DNA from: Paenibacillus antibioticophila
GTDB lineage: Bacteria; Bacillota; Bacilli; Paenibacillales; Paenibacillaceae
Reading direction: 5' to 3'
DNA: 57,938 nt
NCBI RefSeq assembly: GCF_000455265.1
Contig: NZ_HG005142.1
Span: 55,802-113,739, forward strand
Part shown: in pieces, positions 9,017-17,433 of the stretch
Position numbering within the stretch: the stretch's first letter is position 1
Layout: each line of letters begins with the position of its first letter
The notes under the pieces: model-generated
Databases searched by the model: none
The model's input: the letters and a program-made list of their open reading frames with translations, nothing else
What the model was told of the DNA's origin: nothing
Translations under genes and position numbers: made by a program

Positions 9017-9200
9017 TTACTCCCGAATACTGTATTCGATATTTTAGCACATTTTCCCTGAAAAAAGTTAAGTCGTCCGATGTTTTCTTAGTGCGATTCC
9101 ATTCAGCAGGCTGAATATCGTAGAGAAAGCTGTCAGAACAACGACACTTCGATTTCAGTTATAGTGACATAAAAGTGTAGAAATTGGTGTCAGGTATCCG

Positions 9201-9231
9201 TTGGATTGTGCCATTCCGTTACAGTTATAAT
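9201..9231 (+). promoter_or_regulatory. weak candidate promoter of ldh
   Basis: TATAAT at 9226-9231 with TTGGAT at 9201-9206 (19-nt spacer, longer than ideal). No clear Rex-type operator was seen in 9020-9288. Confidence 0.35.
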
Positions 9232-9288
9232 CGAAGATATCGTACAGGAATATGTATTTAAAAAGACAAGGAGATTGGAGGCGGATAG

Positions 9289-10248
9289 ATGGCCAGAAAA
9301 ACAAAAAAGGTGACCGTGGTTGGATCGGGGCTTGTAGGAGCGGCCTGCGCTTACTCTATGATTAATCAATCGATTTGCGATGAGATTATGATGGTGGACC
9401 GGACTTACGACAGAGCTGTAGCCCAGGCTCTTGATCTATCTCACTGCATGGACTTCACATCAAGCCGCACGAAGGTGTATGCAGGCCGGTTAGAGGATTG
9501 TCGGGATGTGGATGTTGTTATATTGACTGCCGGAGCTAATCCGAAGCCGGGCCAAACTCGGCTTGATCTCCTTGAAGAAGCGGATAAAATCACCCGAGGT
9601 ATCGTCCGTCAAATCATGGACAGCGGTTTTGACGGGGTGTTTGTCGTAGCGGCGAATCCTGTCGATGCGGTAACTTATATCGTCCGAGAAGAGTCCGACC
9701 TTCCTCGCGAGCGAGTGATTGGGACGGGAACCTCGTTGGACTCGGCACGACTTAAAACACTATTGTCTGACGTATTTTCCATCGATCCGCGAAGTGTGAA
9801 CGGTTATGCTCTAGGTGAGCATGGCGAGTCACAATTCGTCGCTTGGTCCCATGTCACTATCGGAGGCAAGCCTCTGCTACAAATTTTGGACCAGCACAAG
9901 GAAAGATTCCAGCATGTGGATCTTCAGGAAATCGAACAGAAGACCAAGGACGCCGGATGGGAAATCTTTACCCGCAAAGGCAATACCCAATTTGGTATAG
10001 GGAATGCCATTGCCTATATCGTGCGTTCCATTTTGAACGATGACCATAAAATCATCGCCATCTCTGCCATTCTGGAGGGAGAATATCAGCAAAGCAATGT
10101 GTGCACCGGGGTACCGGCCATCATTGGCGAAGGCGGTATTCAAGAGGTTATCGAATTAAATCTTAGCCTAGAGGAGCGGCAAAAGTTTGAGCAATCCTGC
10201 GGGATATTACGGAAAGCGCTGGAGAAGCTTGCCGATGGGCAGACGTAA
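9289..10248 (+). CDS. ldh: L-lactate dehydrogenase
   Basis: This NAD-dependent enzyme interconverts pyruvate and L-lactate, regenerating NAD+ under oxygen limitation. The 319-residue protein has the Rossmann motif GSGLVG at 12-17, the active-site loop R91 (in GQTRLDLL), the D151/R154 segment GTGTSLDSARL and the proton-relay H178 in GEHGES. Residue patterns separate it from malate dehydrogenase, which has Arg rather than Gln in the loop ahead of R91. GGAGGCGG precedes the ATG. It is monocistronic and ends in its own terminator. Confidence 0.93.
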   Translation: MARKTKKVTVVGSGLVGAACAYSMINQSICDEIMMVDRTYDRAVAQALDLSHCMDFTSSRTKVYAGRLEDCRDVDVVILTAGANPKPGQTRLDLLEEADKITRGIVRQIMDSGFDGVFVVAANPVDAVTYIVREESDLPRERVIGTGTSLDSARLKTLLSDVFSIDPRSVNGYALGEHGESQFVAWSHVTIGGKPLLQILDQHKERFQHVDLQEIEQKTKDAGWEIFTRKGNTQFGIGNAIAYIVRSILNDDHKIIAISAILEGEYQQSNVCTGVPAIIGEGGIQEVIELNLSLEERQKFEQSCGILRKALEKLADGQT

Positions 10249-10257
10249 GCAGTGTAT

Positions 10258-10293
10258 TTTCGGGGGTTCTCATCCCGATGGGACGACAATGAG
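10258..10293 (-). repeat. partial copy of the tRNA-Arg-associated repeat
   Basis: The segment GGGGGTTCTCATCCCGATGG and its continuation to GGGACGAC corresponds to the middle of the 145-bp unit, in the same orientation as the copy at 10836-10981. It lies directly after the ldh stop. Confidence 0.6.
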
Positions 10294-10295
10294 GG

Positions 10296-10335
10296 AGTCC
10301 CAGTCATCATAGATGATTGGGGACACCTTTTTTTT
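10296..10335 (+). terminator. terminator of ldh
   Basis: GTCCC-AGTCATC / GATGATTGGGGAC with one bulge, followed by ACC and eight T. Confidence 0.75.
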
Positions 10336-10354
10336 CAAAGTGAGGTTACGCCGT

Positions 10355-10615
10355 GCGTTGCGAAACAAGTGTCGATAAGCACTAAAATTATTGGCGGGCG
10401 GCTCATGCGGCGAAATAAGTGTCGAAAAGCATTAAAATTGCTGGCGTGGGTGCTTCATGAGGCGAAACAAGTGCCGAAAAGCATTAAAATTGCTGGCGTG
10501 GGTGCTTTATGCGGCGAAATAAGTGCCAAAAGGCATTAAAATTGCTGGCGTGGTGCTTCATGCGGTGAAATAAGTGCCGAAAGTCATTATAATTGCTGGG
10601 TGGGTGCTAGCTCGT
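10355..10615 (+). repeat. 52-bp tandem repeat array, about five copies
   Basis: Units begin near 10355, 10407, 10459, 10511 and 10562. Copies 2 and 3 are 52 bp, copy 4 is 51 bp and the outer copies are more diverged. The core of each is GCGGCGAAATAAGTG, then AAAGCATTAAAATTGCTGG, then GTGGGTGCTTCAT. Units abut with no unique spacers, so it is not CRISPR. The length is not a multiple of three, so it is not a coding repeat. A degenerate sixth copy may follow to about 10660. Confidence 0.85.
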
Positions 10616-10835
10616 GCGGCCATTATTTCGTACGGCCATTATATTGCAGAATGTCACTAAAGCCTCGAGGCTTGCTAAAAGTAAGCTTTGAGGTCGGGTG
10701 AATTCCCCTCGCTCCTCATCCGATTAAGAAAGCCGCAGTGGACGCAAGAAACCAAGGAATCAAGCGAGAGAAAACCGCTTAGCTCCTTGTTTCTATATGA
10801 ATATCACTCTATTTGTTATTGAGGCTGTATCCTAT
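10616..10835. other. intergenic stretch with no recognised feature
   Basis: No gene or clear signal seen. An imperfect inverted repeat (CTCGAGGCTT / AAGCTTTGAG) lies near 10664-10692 but lacks a T-run. Confidence 0.4.
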
Positions 10836-10981
10836 TCGTCCCAGAAGGATACTCGCGCTTCGGCGCGAGACTCCGTTCGACAGTCCGCTGGGCACCGACT
10901 GTCTCACTTCGACGAACCCCCAGGGGGTTCTCATCCCAATAGAACGACAAAAGGCTCCTCGAAAGGAGCCTTTTTGTTATA
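10836..10981 (-). repeat. structured repeat unit downstream of tRNA-Arg copy 2
   Basis: Same order as the units at 7371-7660, read on the minus strand: terminator hairpin (10949-10975), GACTGT inverted repeat, CTCGCGCCGAAGCGCGAG hairpin, and a copy of the tRNA 3' end (CCTTCTGGGACG). Together with the tRNA it forms an inverted repeat of about 220 bp with 7295-7516. Confidence 0.8.
10949..10975 (-). terminator. terminator of tRNA-Arg copy 2
   Basis: On the minus strand AAAGGCTCCTTTCGAGGAGCC followed by TTTTG, 7 nt after the tRNA end. Confidence 0.75.
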
Positions 10982-11055
<74 letters not shown>

Positions 11056-11076
11056 ACGTTTTGAGACAACAGTAAT

Positions 11077-11104
11077 ATTATACCGCATCGCTTCGTTTTT
11101 TCAA
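11077..11104 (-). promoter_or_regulatory. sigma-A promoter of tRNA-Arg copy 2
   Basis: On the minus strand TTGAAA (11104-11099), 16-nt spacer, TATAAT (11082-11077). It is unrelated in sequence to the promoter of copy 1. Confidence 0.75.
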
Positions 11105-11123
11105 GTCCCAAATGAACAATATC

Positions 11124-11258
11124 TTGATTAGATAACCTTAGTAACCCCCTATCACCGAGCTTTTCCCCGCTCACCACAGCTGAAGTTAGATACATATCGT
11201 TATTAAGCAAGTCCAGCTCCTTATCCGCCCGACCGCGAAGAATCATATGAATAATGCC
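11124..11258 (-). pseudogene. decayed partial copy of the small gene at 13093-13446
   Basis: About 45 codons on the minus strand (IIHMILRGRADKELD, then LLNNDMYLTSAVVSGEKLGD) align with IIRMIRSNADEEID and WFNNDMHQATAVVSEEEFGD of the gene at 13093-13446. An in-frame TAG lies just upstream, and similarity fades before the tRNA-Arg promoter. It is a truncated duplicate, probably not expressed. Confidence 0.6.
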
Positions 11259-11338
11259 CTAATTTACTTCCATATTAGCAACTTTATCCTTTTCTTATCC
11301 GTCATATTAGTTATTAAAAGAAGGAGTGCGTCTATTTC

Positions 11339-12952
11339 ATGAAAAAGTTGAACATGAGTGTTCTTGCCGTTGCCCTTTCGGCTACGCTGGCCGGCTGCGC
11401 TGCTGACAAGGCTGCCGAGCCGCCTTCTCCAAGTACCGTAACCCGGGACACCGAAGCCGATGAGGTTGCCAAGCCGCTAATAGTAGCAAAATCGCTTACC
11501 ATTGAATCTTTAGGGAGCGGATATCATACGCCTTATACCGATCAGAACGAGATTGGGCTATTTATGCAGGCCATCCATACTGCCGAGCGGATCACCGGCA
11601 TCTTGAATGTAGGAGAACAGGATTATCGTCTTCATATCGAAGATACAGATGGCAAGAAATACACTTATACTTTGTGGCTAAGGGATAACAGCGAGCAGGC
11701 CATGCTGATGGATATGCAGGATACCCGGACCGGCTACACCGTTTCAAAGCAGCTTACCGAGCAATTGAAGCAGATTATGTTCGCGGAGCCTGAGATAACG
11801 CAATTAACCTTCCGTACGGAACGAGGCCCCGGCGAAGAACTGCTTGCCGTGCCCGAAGGCTTAAGAAAGGACCAATACATGCTGTCCGGTGGGCCGTCTT
11901 TGAAGCTGCAAGGCAAAACCTATGTAAGCACGCACCTCTTTTACGGCGATCATAACGCTATTAATGCTATCGTTGCCCTTGATCCCTCTACGGATGGGGC
12001 AGAGGTTGTGTGGAGCGAGAAGCTCACCGATTCCAACAACCGCTGGAACAACGCGTTTATGAGCAGCTATACGCCGCTGTTTCCGCTGGGCGAGCACCAA
12101 CTGGTATTTCTGGAACCGGAATTGACGGAGGACGCAGGGGAATACCACCTCTCCGCTTACGATATACGCACAGGTGAAATCAAGCGGCTGCGAGAGGCCT
12201 TCTGGCCGCTTACAGATGATTATGATTATATCTACAAATTCAATTGGAAAGCTGACGAGCAGAAATTGTTTATGCAGAGTTATTTGGGGAATGTATGGTT
12301 GTTTGACCTGAAAACGGGAGACGACGAGGTCCATCTGCTGAAATACCGCGTCATCCCCCACTCGACAACTGGCGCGCCATCCCTGTTCTTGTCGCCGTCC
12401 TTCAAAAGGTTCGTGCACGACGACGAAAGCGGGGATCTGACCTTCTACACCAGCAGCGGAAAAAAGCTCCGTTCCATAGCGCTGCCGGAGGAAGATTACG
12501 TCCCCTCCCAAAAAATCAAGTGGAACCCTGCGGGCACCGTCGCCTGGATGGAGCAATCCGAGGACAGCCAGGGACGAATTCTGGACATAGATATCGATTA
12601 CTTGCGCATCGCGCCCCGCGAGCTTCATTTCTATGATCCGGACGGACAATCCCTGGGAAGCCTGGCGGCCCCAGACGATGAAAATGCCGCCTTGGAGGTT
12701 GCAGGCTGGATGGATGAAAATGTGGCCGTCATTAAATCATATACAATCCAAGGCAGATCAGACGAAAGTCCGGAATCAAGGGTCCGGGATGAAGCTTACT
12801 ATCTCTACAACGTGAGCTCGAAGCAATCGGGGGATCCCCTTACCGCCATGCCCCTGGAAGCCGCACCGGTAACGGACCCCCGGGACAAGGTTGTGCTGCC
12901 GGAGGAAGCAGCCGTCGTCGTCGACGGCGAGATTCGGTTCCCGGCCAAATAA
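11339..12952 (+). CDS. large lipoprotein of unknown function
   Basis: The 537-residue protein begins with a lipoprotein signal peptide (MKK, hydrophobic stretch, lipobox LAGC with the lipidated Cys at about residue 20), so it should sit on the outer face of the membrane. The rest is soluble. Repeated short beta-strand patterns such as VWLFDLKTGD, LTFYTSSGKKLRSIAL and ELHFYDPDGQSLGSL suggest a beta-propeller, which is inference. I do not recognise a family. GGAG lies about 12 nt before the ATG. It ends in a strong terminator and looks monocistronic. Confidence 0.8.
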   Translation: MKKLNMSVLAVALSATLAGCAADKAAEPPSPSTVTRDTEADEVAKPLIVAKSLTIESLGSGYHTPYTDQNEIGLFMQAIHTAERITGILNVGEQDYRLHIEDTDGKKYTYTLWLRDNSEQAMLMDMQDTRTGYTVSKQLTEQLKQIMFAEPEITQLTFRTERGPGEELLAVPEGLRKDQYMLSGGPSLKLQGKTYVSTHLFYGDHNAINAIVALDPSTDGAEVVWSEKLTDSNNRWNNAFMSSYTPLFPLGEHQLVFLEPELTEDAGEYHLSAYDIRTGEIKRLREAFWPLTDDYDYIYKFNWKADEQKLFMQSYLGNVWLFDLKTGDDEVHLLKYRVIPHSTTGAPSLFLSPSFKRFVHDDESGDLTFYTSSGKKLRSIALPEEDYVPSQKIKWNPAGTVAWMEQSEDSQGRILDIDIDYLRIAPRELHFYDPDGQSLGSLAAPDDENAALEVAGWMDENVAVIKSYTIQGRSDESPESRVRDEAYYLYNVSSKQSGDPLTAMPLEAAPVTDPRDKVVLPEEAAVVVDGEIRFPAK

Positions 12953-12977
12953 GTCGCCCTGCGGGCGGCTTTTTTGT
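12953..12977 (+). terminator. terminator of the lipoprotein gene
   Basis: GTCGCCC tgc GGGCGGC followed by TTTTTTG, starting one base after the stop codon. Confidence 0.8.
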
Positions 12978-13092
12978 TGCAGTAAACTGTACAAACAGGA
13001 GACTACTTCATTGTGGTGTTACCCTGCAGCAGTCTCTAGCGGATGGCATAATACCCATAAATATGATATATGCCGATTACGCTCCCTCCTTC

Positions 13093-13446
13093 TCATACGG
13101 ACAGCTCTTTCTGCAGACGATCTGCGATTCCCGGGTAGGCCAGAAGCCTTGCCTTGAATTCTTTGCGCTGCCGCTCGGGAGAAGGCCACCCCTGATCGCC
13201 GAACTCCTCTTCGCTCACAACAGCTGTTGCTTGATGCATATCATTATTAAACCAGTCAATTTCCTCATCCGCATTGCTGCGGATCATACGGATGATTTCA
13301 TAGCCGTCATCCGCCGACTCCGATCGGGCAATATAGACATACAATTGCGGCCCGTCTGCCTCTCCTGGCAATACCTGAACCATCGCGCAAGGCTGTCCGT
13401 CCAGCATCGTCACATTTCTGAAGGTAGCCTCTTTAATATAGTACAT
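13093..13446 (-). CDS. small protein of unknown function
   Basis: 117 residues, soluble, Met/Asp/Glu-rich, with no signal peptide. The N terminus (MYYIKEATFRNVTMLDGQPCAM) reads as beta strands and the C-terminal part is helical. GGAGGAATAAGTAA precedes the ATG, and only 4 nt separate it from the upstream gene, so the two are co-transcribed. A decayed partial copy lies at 11124-11258, which shows the family has been duplicated locally. I do not recognise the family. Confidence 0.7.
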   Translation of the reverse strand: MYYIKEATFRNVTMLDGQPCAMVQVLPGEADGPQLYVYIARSESADDGYEIIRMIRSNADEEIDWFNNDMHQATAVVSEEEFGDQGWPSPERQRKEFKARLLAYPGIADRLQKELSV

Positions 13447-13450
13447 TTAC

Positions 13451-13777
13451 TTATTCCTCCTCTGTATATCCCATCGACCGCGACAATTGCTCACGAGTCT
13501 CCGGCGTTCCAAAACGATAAATTAGCTTGTACAAAGCATCTACAACACTTTGATACCCTGCATTCACATCCTGTTCCGGCGAATCAGGCCAGGGATACGT
13601 AAACGCCAGAAACGAGCGGGTCTCCTGTTCGCCAAGCTGCTCCAGCAAATGACTAACCTGATCCGCCTCCTCGGGAGTCGCTTCAATCCTCCATTCATAT
13701 GCCGTGGCCTGCTGGTCCTCCAGCAATGATCTGCCTTGCAAAGACACATAGTAGATCTTCTTATCAGTACGGTTCAT
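13451..13777 (-). CDS. small protein of unknown function
   Basis: 108 residues with the start at 13777 (MNRTDKKIYYVS). An in-frame GTG three codons upstream overlaps the ribosome site GGAGGG and is unlikely to be used. The sequence looks like a small alpha/beta protein: an N-terminal IYYVSLQGRSLL strand segment and a C-terminal helical part rich in Glu. It is the first gene of a two-gene unit with the gene ending at 13093. Function unknown. Confidence 0.7.
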   Translation of the reverse strand: MNRTDKKIYYVSLQGRSLLEDQQATAYEWRIEATPEEADQVSHLLEQLGEQETRSFLAFTYPWPDSPEQDVNAGYQSVVDALYKLIYRFGTPETREQLSRSMGYTEEE

Positions 13778-13927
13778 CGTAGTCACCCTCCATACGGTTC
13801 ATCTCTATTCTGCATAGTTTTCCATGCTGGACAGACATTTTATGCTTGCTCCAGGCATATTTTGTTATTACTTTTCATCCGGGTAAGGTTTATTGGTGAA
13901 AGCCAGGCAGAGAGAGGAGACAGCATC

Positions 13928-15772
13928 ATGTGCGGAATTGCCGGATTTATCGAGTGGAATCGAGATTTAACGAGAGAACTGGATTTAGTGCTTGACATGA
14001 CATCATGTCTGGAAAAGCGAGGTCCGGATGCCCAGGGAACCTGGATTTCCGGACCTTGTGCCTTTGGTCATCGGCGTCTGAGCGTCATGGACCCTGAGAA
14101 TGGAGCGCAGCCCATGGTCTTTACGGAGGAGGATGCCACCTATGCCATTGTATATAATGGCGAAATTTATAATGCGCCAGAGCTTCGCAAGGAACTGGAA
14201 CAACGGGGACACCGTTTCAACACCCATTGCGACACTGAGGTTTTGCTCCAGGCCTATATGGAATGGGGACCGGATTGCTTGGAGCGATTAAATGGCATTT
14301 TTGCTTTTGCAGTCTGGGACAGCGGAAGACAGCATGTCTTTTTTGCCCGGGATCGCCTGGGCGTTAAGCCCTTATTCTATTGCAATCTGGACGGTACGCT
14401 GATTTTTGCCTCCGAGCCCAAGTCTCTTCTTAAGCATCCGAAAATGCAAGCGGCGGTCGGAGCGGACGGCCTTGCCGAGATTTTCGTTATTGGGCCAGCT
14501 CGAACTCCGGGACACGGAATCTACAAAAACATGAAGGAGCTCCGCCCAGGCCATGCTATGATCTTCAACCGCTCCGGCTTGCAGGTCTTTACCTATTGGA
14601 AGCTGCGAGCGGCAACGCATCATGATTCTGTAGAGGATACAGCCGCTACGATCCGCAGTCTCCTGCAGGATACCGTGGAACGGCAGCTGCTGTCGGATGT
14701 TCCGGTATGCACTCTTCTCTCCGGGGGACTCGATTCCAGCGCGCTAACTGCACTTGCGGTTGATTACTACCGAAGAACCGGGCAAGGTCAGGTGCACACT
14801 TACTCTGTAGATTATGTCGATAATGACAAGTATTTTCAGGCTCACAGCTATCAGCCTGGGGCTGATGCTCCTTGGATTAAACGGATGGTGGAGGAGCTTG
14901 GAACAGAGCATCATTGGATTGCGTTTGATACACCCGAGCTCCTGAAATCATTGCCCGATTCGACCGAAGCGCGGGATCTCCCTGGCATGGCGGATGTGGA
15001 TGCATCTTTATTATTATTTTGCCGTGAGATTAAAAAAGGGGCTACTGTTGCAATTTCTGGAGAAGCGGCTGATGAGGTGTTTGGGGGATATCCATGGTTT
15101 CACCGCGAAGAGCTGCTTGGAGCGGGCACCTTCCCTTGGTCAATTGCAACTGATTTAAGAGCAGATCTGCTCTCGTCAGAGGTTCGGGACTGGATCAAGC
15201 CGGAGCAATATGTGGCTGAGCGGTATCAGGAAGCGTTGGACGAAGTGCCGCACTTGCAAGGAGAATCTCCTGAACAATCACGAATGAGAACGATGTCTTA
15301 TCTCAATATCACCCGTTTCATGCCAACTTTACTGGACCGAAAGGACCGAATGAGTATGGGTGCCGGGTTGGAGGTTCGTGTTCCTTTCTGTGACCACCGA
15401 TTAGTGGATTATGTCTGGAATATCCCATGGGAGATCAAAGCGTTAGGAGGCCGCGAAAAAGGAATTCTTCGCAAAGCGCTTGAGGGGGTATTGCCGGAAG
15501 ATGTATTGTATCGAAAAAAGAGTCCTTACCCGAAAACCCATAATCCGGAGTACCTCTCTGCTGTGAAAGCGGAGGTTCTAAACATTCTGAATGATCCGTC
15601 CTCGCCTATCCTTCCGTTAATCAACAAGGCGCGCATCCTGGAGATTGCCTCCTCACCGGAGTCTTCCACCAATCTGCCCTGGTTCGGACAACTCATGTCC
15701 GGTCCGCAGCTGTTTGCGTACCTTGCCCAGGTTAATCATTGGCTGAGCAAGTACCAGGTATCGGTTGGTTAA
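13928..15772 (+). CDS. asnB: asparagine synthase (glutamine-hydrolysing)
   Basis: The enzyme makes asparagine from aspartate, ATP and glutamine-derived ammonia. The start at 13928 exposes the catalytic Cys as residue 2 (MCGIAGF) of the N-terminal glutaminase domain; the C-terminal synthetase domain carries the PP-loop SGGLDSS. GAGAGGAG lies upstream. The 614-residue length equals B. subtilis AsnO (YisO), the sporulation-linked paralogue, but I cannot exclude the vegetative type, so asnB is used as a family name. The longer open frame upstream is not supported because Cys must follow the initiator Met. Confidence 0.9.
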   Translation: MCGIAGFIEWNRDLTRELDLVLDMTSCLEKRGPDAQGTWISGPCAFGHRRLSVMDPENGAQPMVFTEEDATYAIVYNGEIYNAPELRKELEQRGHRFNTHCDTEVLLQAYMEWGPDCLERLNGIFAFAVWDSGRQHVFFARDRLGVKPLFYCNLDGTLIFASEPKSLLKHPKMQAAVGADGLAEIFVIGPARTPGHGIYKNMKELRPGHAMIFNRSGLQVFTYWKLRAATHHDSVEDTAATIRSLLQDTVERQLLSDVPVCTLLSGGLDSSALTALAVDYYRRTGQGQVHTYSVDYVDNDKYFQAHSYQPGADAPWIKRMVEELGTEHHWIAFDTPELLKSLPDSTEARDLPGMADVDASLLLFCREIKKGATVAISGEAADEVFGGYPWFHREELLGAGTFPWSIATDLRADLLSSEVRDWIKPEQYVAERYQEALDEVPHLQGESPEQSRMRTMSYLNITRFMPTLLDRKDRMSMGAGLEVRVPFCDHRLVDYVWNIPWEIKALGGREKGILRKALEGVLPEDVLYRKKSPYPKTHNPEYLSAVKAEVLNILNDPSSPILPLINKARILEIASSPESSTNLPWFGQLMSGPQLFAYLAQVNHWLSKYQVSVG

Positions 15773-15787
15773 TTAGAGTAATTCGGA

Positions 15788-15832
15788 GCAAAAAGAGCCC
15801 TGAACTTCCGCGCTAGGAAGCTCAAGGCTCTT
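15788..15832 (-). terminator. terminator between asnB and rdgB
   Basis: AAGAGCCCTGAACTTCC / GGAAGCTCAAGGCTCTT with two mismatches. The T-run is on the minus strand, so it serves rdgB, and it may also stop asnB transcription. Confidence 0.7.
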
Positions 15833-15864
15833 ACCCGTTATATAAGGCTGTCTGACTCCGCCGC

Positions 15865-16488
15865 TTACGCCTTCAGCTTCGCAGCCAGCTCGCGGAGCGC
15901 CGCACCGCGGTGACTTATGGCCTGCTTCTCCTCGAGCGTCAGCTCAGACATCGTCTTCTCATAATCCGGAAGGTAAAACAGCGGATCATAGCCGAAGCCG
16001 CCGTCTCCTGCCGGTGTCGAGGTGATCCACCCTTCAACAGAGCCTGATGCTTCCGTAAAATCACCGGTAGCCGGATCATACAAAGCAAGGTGGCAAATGA
16101 AGCGAGCCGTGCCCAGCAGTGGCTGCTCCGTATCTTCGCCTTGCTTCTGCTTCTCCAGCTCACGGAGCAGCTTGTTATTGTTGTCTTCATCTGTAGCGCC
16201 CTCTCCTGCATAACGAGCCGAATAGACGCCCGGAGCACCGCCAAGTAAATCCACACAGAGACCGGAGTCATCTGCAAGCACCGGTTGTCCGAGGATATCG
16301 CCGGCAGTCTTGGCCTTCTTTCTGGCATTATCAGCAAAGGTCTCTCCATCCTCAACGATGTCCGGAACCTCCGGATAATCATACATGCTTTTGACCGGTT
16401 TACCGAGAAAAGCAAGGGCATGAGCGAACTCTCTCACCTTGCCCTGATTTCGGGTAGCTACTACAATGACGGACTCACTGCGTTCCAT
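15865..16488 (-). CDS. rdgB: XTP/dITP diphosphatase (non-canonical purine NTP pyrophosphatase)
   Basis: This housekeeping enzyme hydrolyses XTP, dITP and ITP to the monophosphates and so keeps them out of nucleic acids. The 207-residue protein has the substrate loop ATRNQGKVREF (about 11-21), the metal site LADDSGLCVD and the C-terminal GGFGYDPLF and SHRGAAL motifs. Its ATG shares one base with the rph stop (TAATG), so translation is coupled. In B. subtilis the same pair is rph-ysnA. Confidence 0.93.
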   Translation of the reverse strand: MERSESVIVVATRNQGKVREFAHALAFLGKPVKSMYDYPEVPDIVEDGETFADNARKKAKTAGDILGQPVLADDSGLCVDLLGGAPGVYSARYAGEGATDEDNNNKLLRELEKQKQGEDTEQPLLGTARFICHLALYDPATGDFTEASGSVEGWITSTPAGDGGFGYDPLFYLPDYEKTMSELTLEEKQAISHRGAALRELAAKLKA

Positions 16489-17246
16489 TACACATTCGCC
16501 CCCGCTTTTCCTTCAGTAATTTTCAACGCAATCGGCCCCAGGGCCTCGCGCTGCTGCTCAATCATTTCATAAATCCCCTGCCCGGCCAGCTCCAGCAAGC
16601 CATCCAGCTCCTGCCTTGTAAAGGGTCTTTCTTCACCTGTGCCCTGAAGCTCCACGAATTGGCCTTGCCCAGTCATGACTACATTCATATCCACCTTGGC
16701 CTTGGAGTCTTCCTCATAGTTCAAATCAAGCAATTGCCGGTCACCTACGACGCCTACGCTGACTGCCGCTAGAAAATCGGTGATGGGAAACACCGGCAAC
16801 GAATGCTTAACCGCCAGTTTATTCACTGCAATTGCCAGCGCTACAAACGCTCCCGTAATCGAGGTCGTCCGGGTTCCGCCATCTGCTTGAAGCACATCGC
16901 AGTCCACCGTGATTGAACGTTCGCCCAGGGCGGACAGGTCTACGACAGAACGCAGAGCCCGGCCGATCAGACGCTGGATTTCCATCGTTCGTCCGCTCTG
17001 CTTTCCTTTGGCCGATTCGCGCTGATTGCGGCTGTGAGTTGCCCGCGGCAGCATGGCGTATTCAGCTGTAACCCAGCCCTTCCCCTGCCCTTTCATGAAC
17101 ATAGGGACCTTCTCTTCCACGGTAGCCGTGCAAAGCACTTTTGTGTCACCAACTTCTATGTAGACCGATCCCTCCGCATATTTGTTATAATCCACGGTCA
17201 TCTTCATCGATCGCCGCTCGTTGGCTTCCCGGCCATTTATTCTCAT
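16488..17246 (-). CDS. rph: ribonuclease PH
   Basis: RNase PH is the phosphorolytic 3'-to-5' exoribonuclease that trims tRNA 3' ends. With the third of three consecutive ATGs as start (17246) it has 252 residues; AGGAGG stands 8 nt before that ATG but only 2 nt before the first. Core motifs include [20 protein letters not shown] and the phosphate/metal site region [19 protein letters not shown]. It overlaps rdgB by one base and follows gerM after a hairpin. Confidence 0.94.
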   Translation of the reverse strand: MRINGREANERRSMKMTVDYNKYAEGSVYIEVGDTKVLCTATVEEKVPMFMKGQGKGWVTAEYAMLPRATHSRNQRESAKGKQSGRTMEIQRLIGRALRSVVDLSALGERSITVDCDVLQADGGTRTTSITGAFVALAIAVNKLAVKHSLPVFPITDFLAAVSVGVVGDRQLLDLNYEEDSKAKVDMNVVMTGQGQFVELQGTGEERPFTRQELDGLLELAGQGIYEMIEQQREALGPIALKITEGKAGANV

Positions 17247-17373
17247 CATCATTGCCTCCTACATGTTCTTGCTGTCTTCGAGATGCCTAAATGCTGTCCT
17301 TATTCTATCAAAGTGTGGTCATAAAAGCACCCTTCCATTCCCCTCTGTTGACAGCGGTTGGGGAAATGCGGTG

Positions 17374-17398
17374 AAAAGGGCCTGCTTCCGCAGGCCCG
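17374..17398 (-). terminator. hairpin after gerM
   Basis: On the minus strand GGGCCTGC / GCAGGCCC followed by TTTTC. It may attenuate rather than end transcription into rph. Confidence 0.65.
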
Positions 17399-17433
17399 GT
17401 CTTCTGCTCCATTTTTAATTTCACTTTACCTGT

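Noticed and set aside
10252..10539. Plus-strand 95-codon frame over the 52-bp array
   Set aside because: It is the shadow of a tandem repeat whose period is not a multiple of three; the frame drifts from unit to unit.
10355..10615. CRISPR array
   Set aside because: Units abut with no unique spacers and there are no cas genes.
13093..13777. Toxin-antitoxin pair
   Set aside because: Two small co-transcribed genes, but no known toxin fold or antitoxin DNA-binding motif is visible, and the downstream gene rather than a pair was duplicated.
13787..13927. Riboswitch or T-box leader ahead of asnB
   Set aside because: The interval is short and shows no T-box core or stable leader hairpins followed by a terminator.
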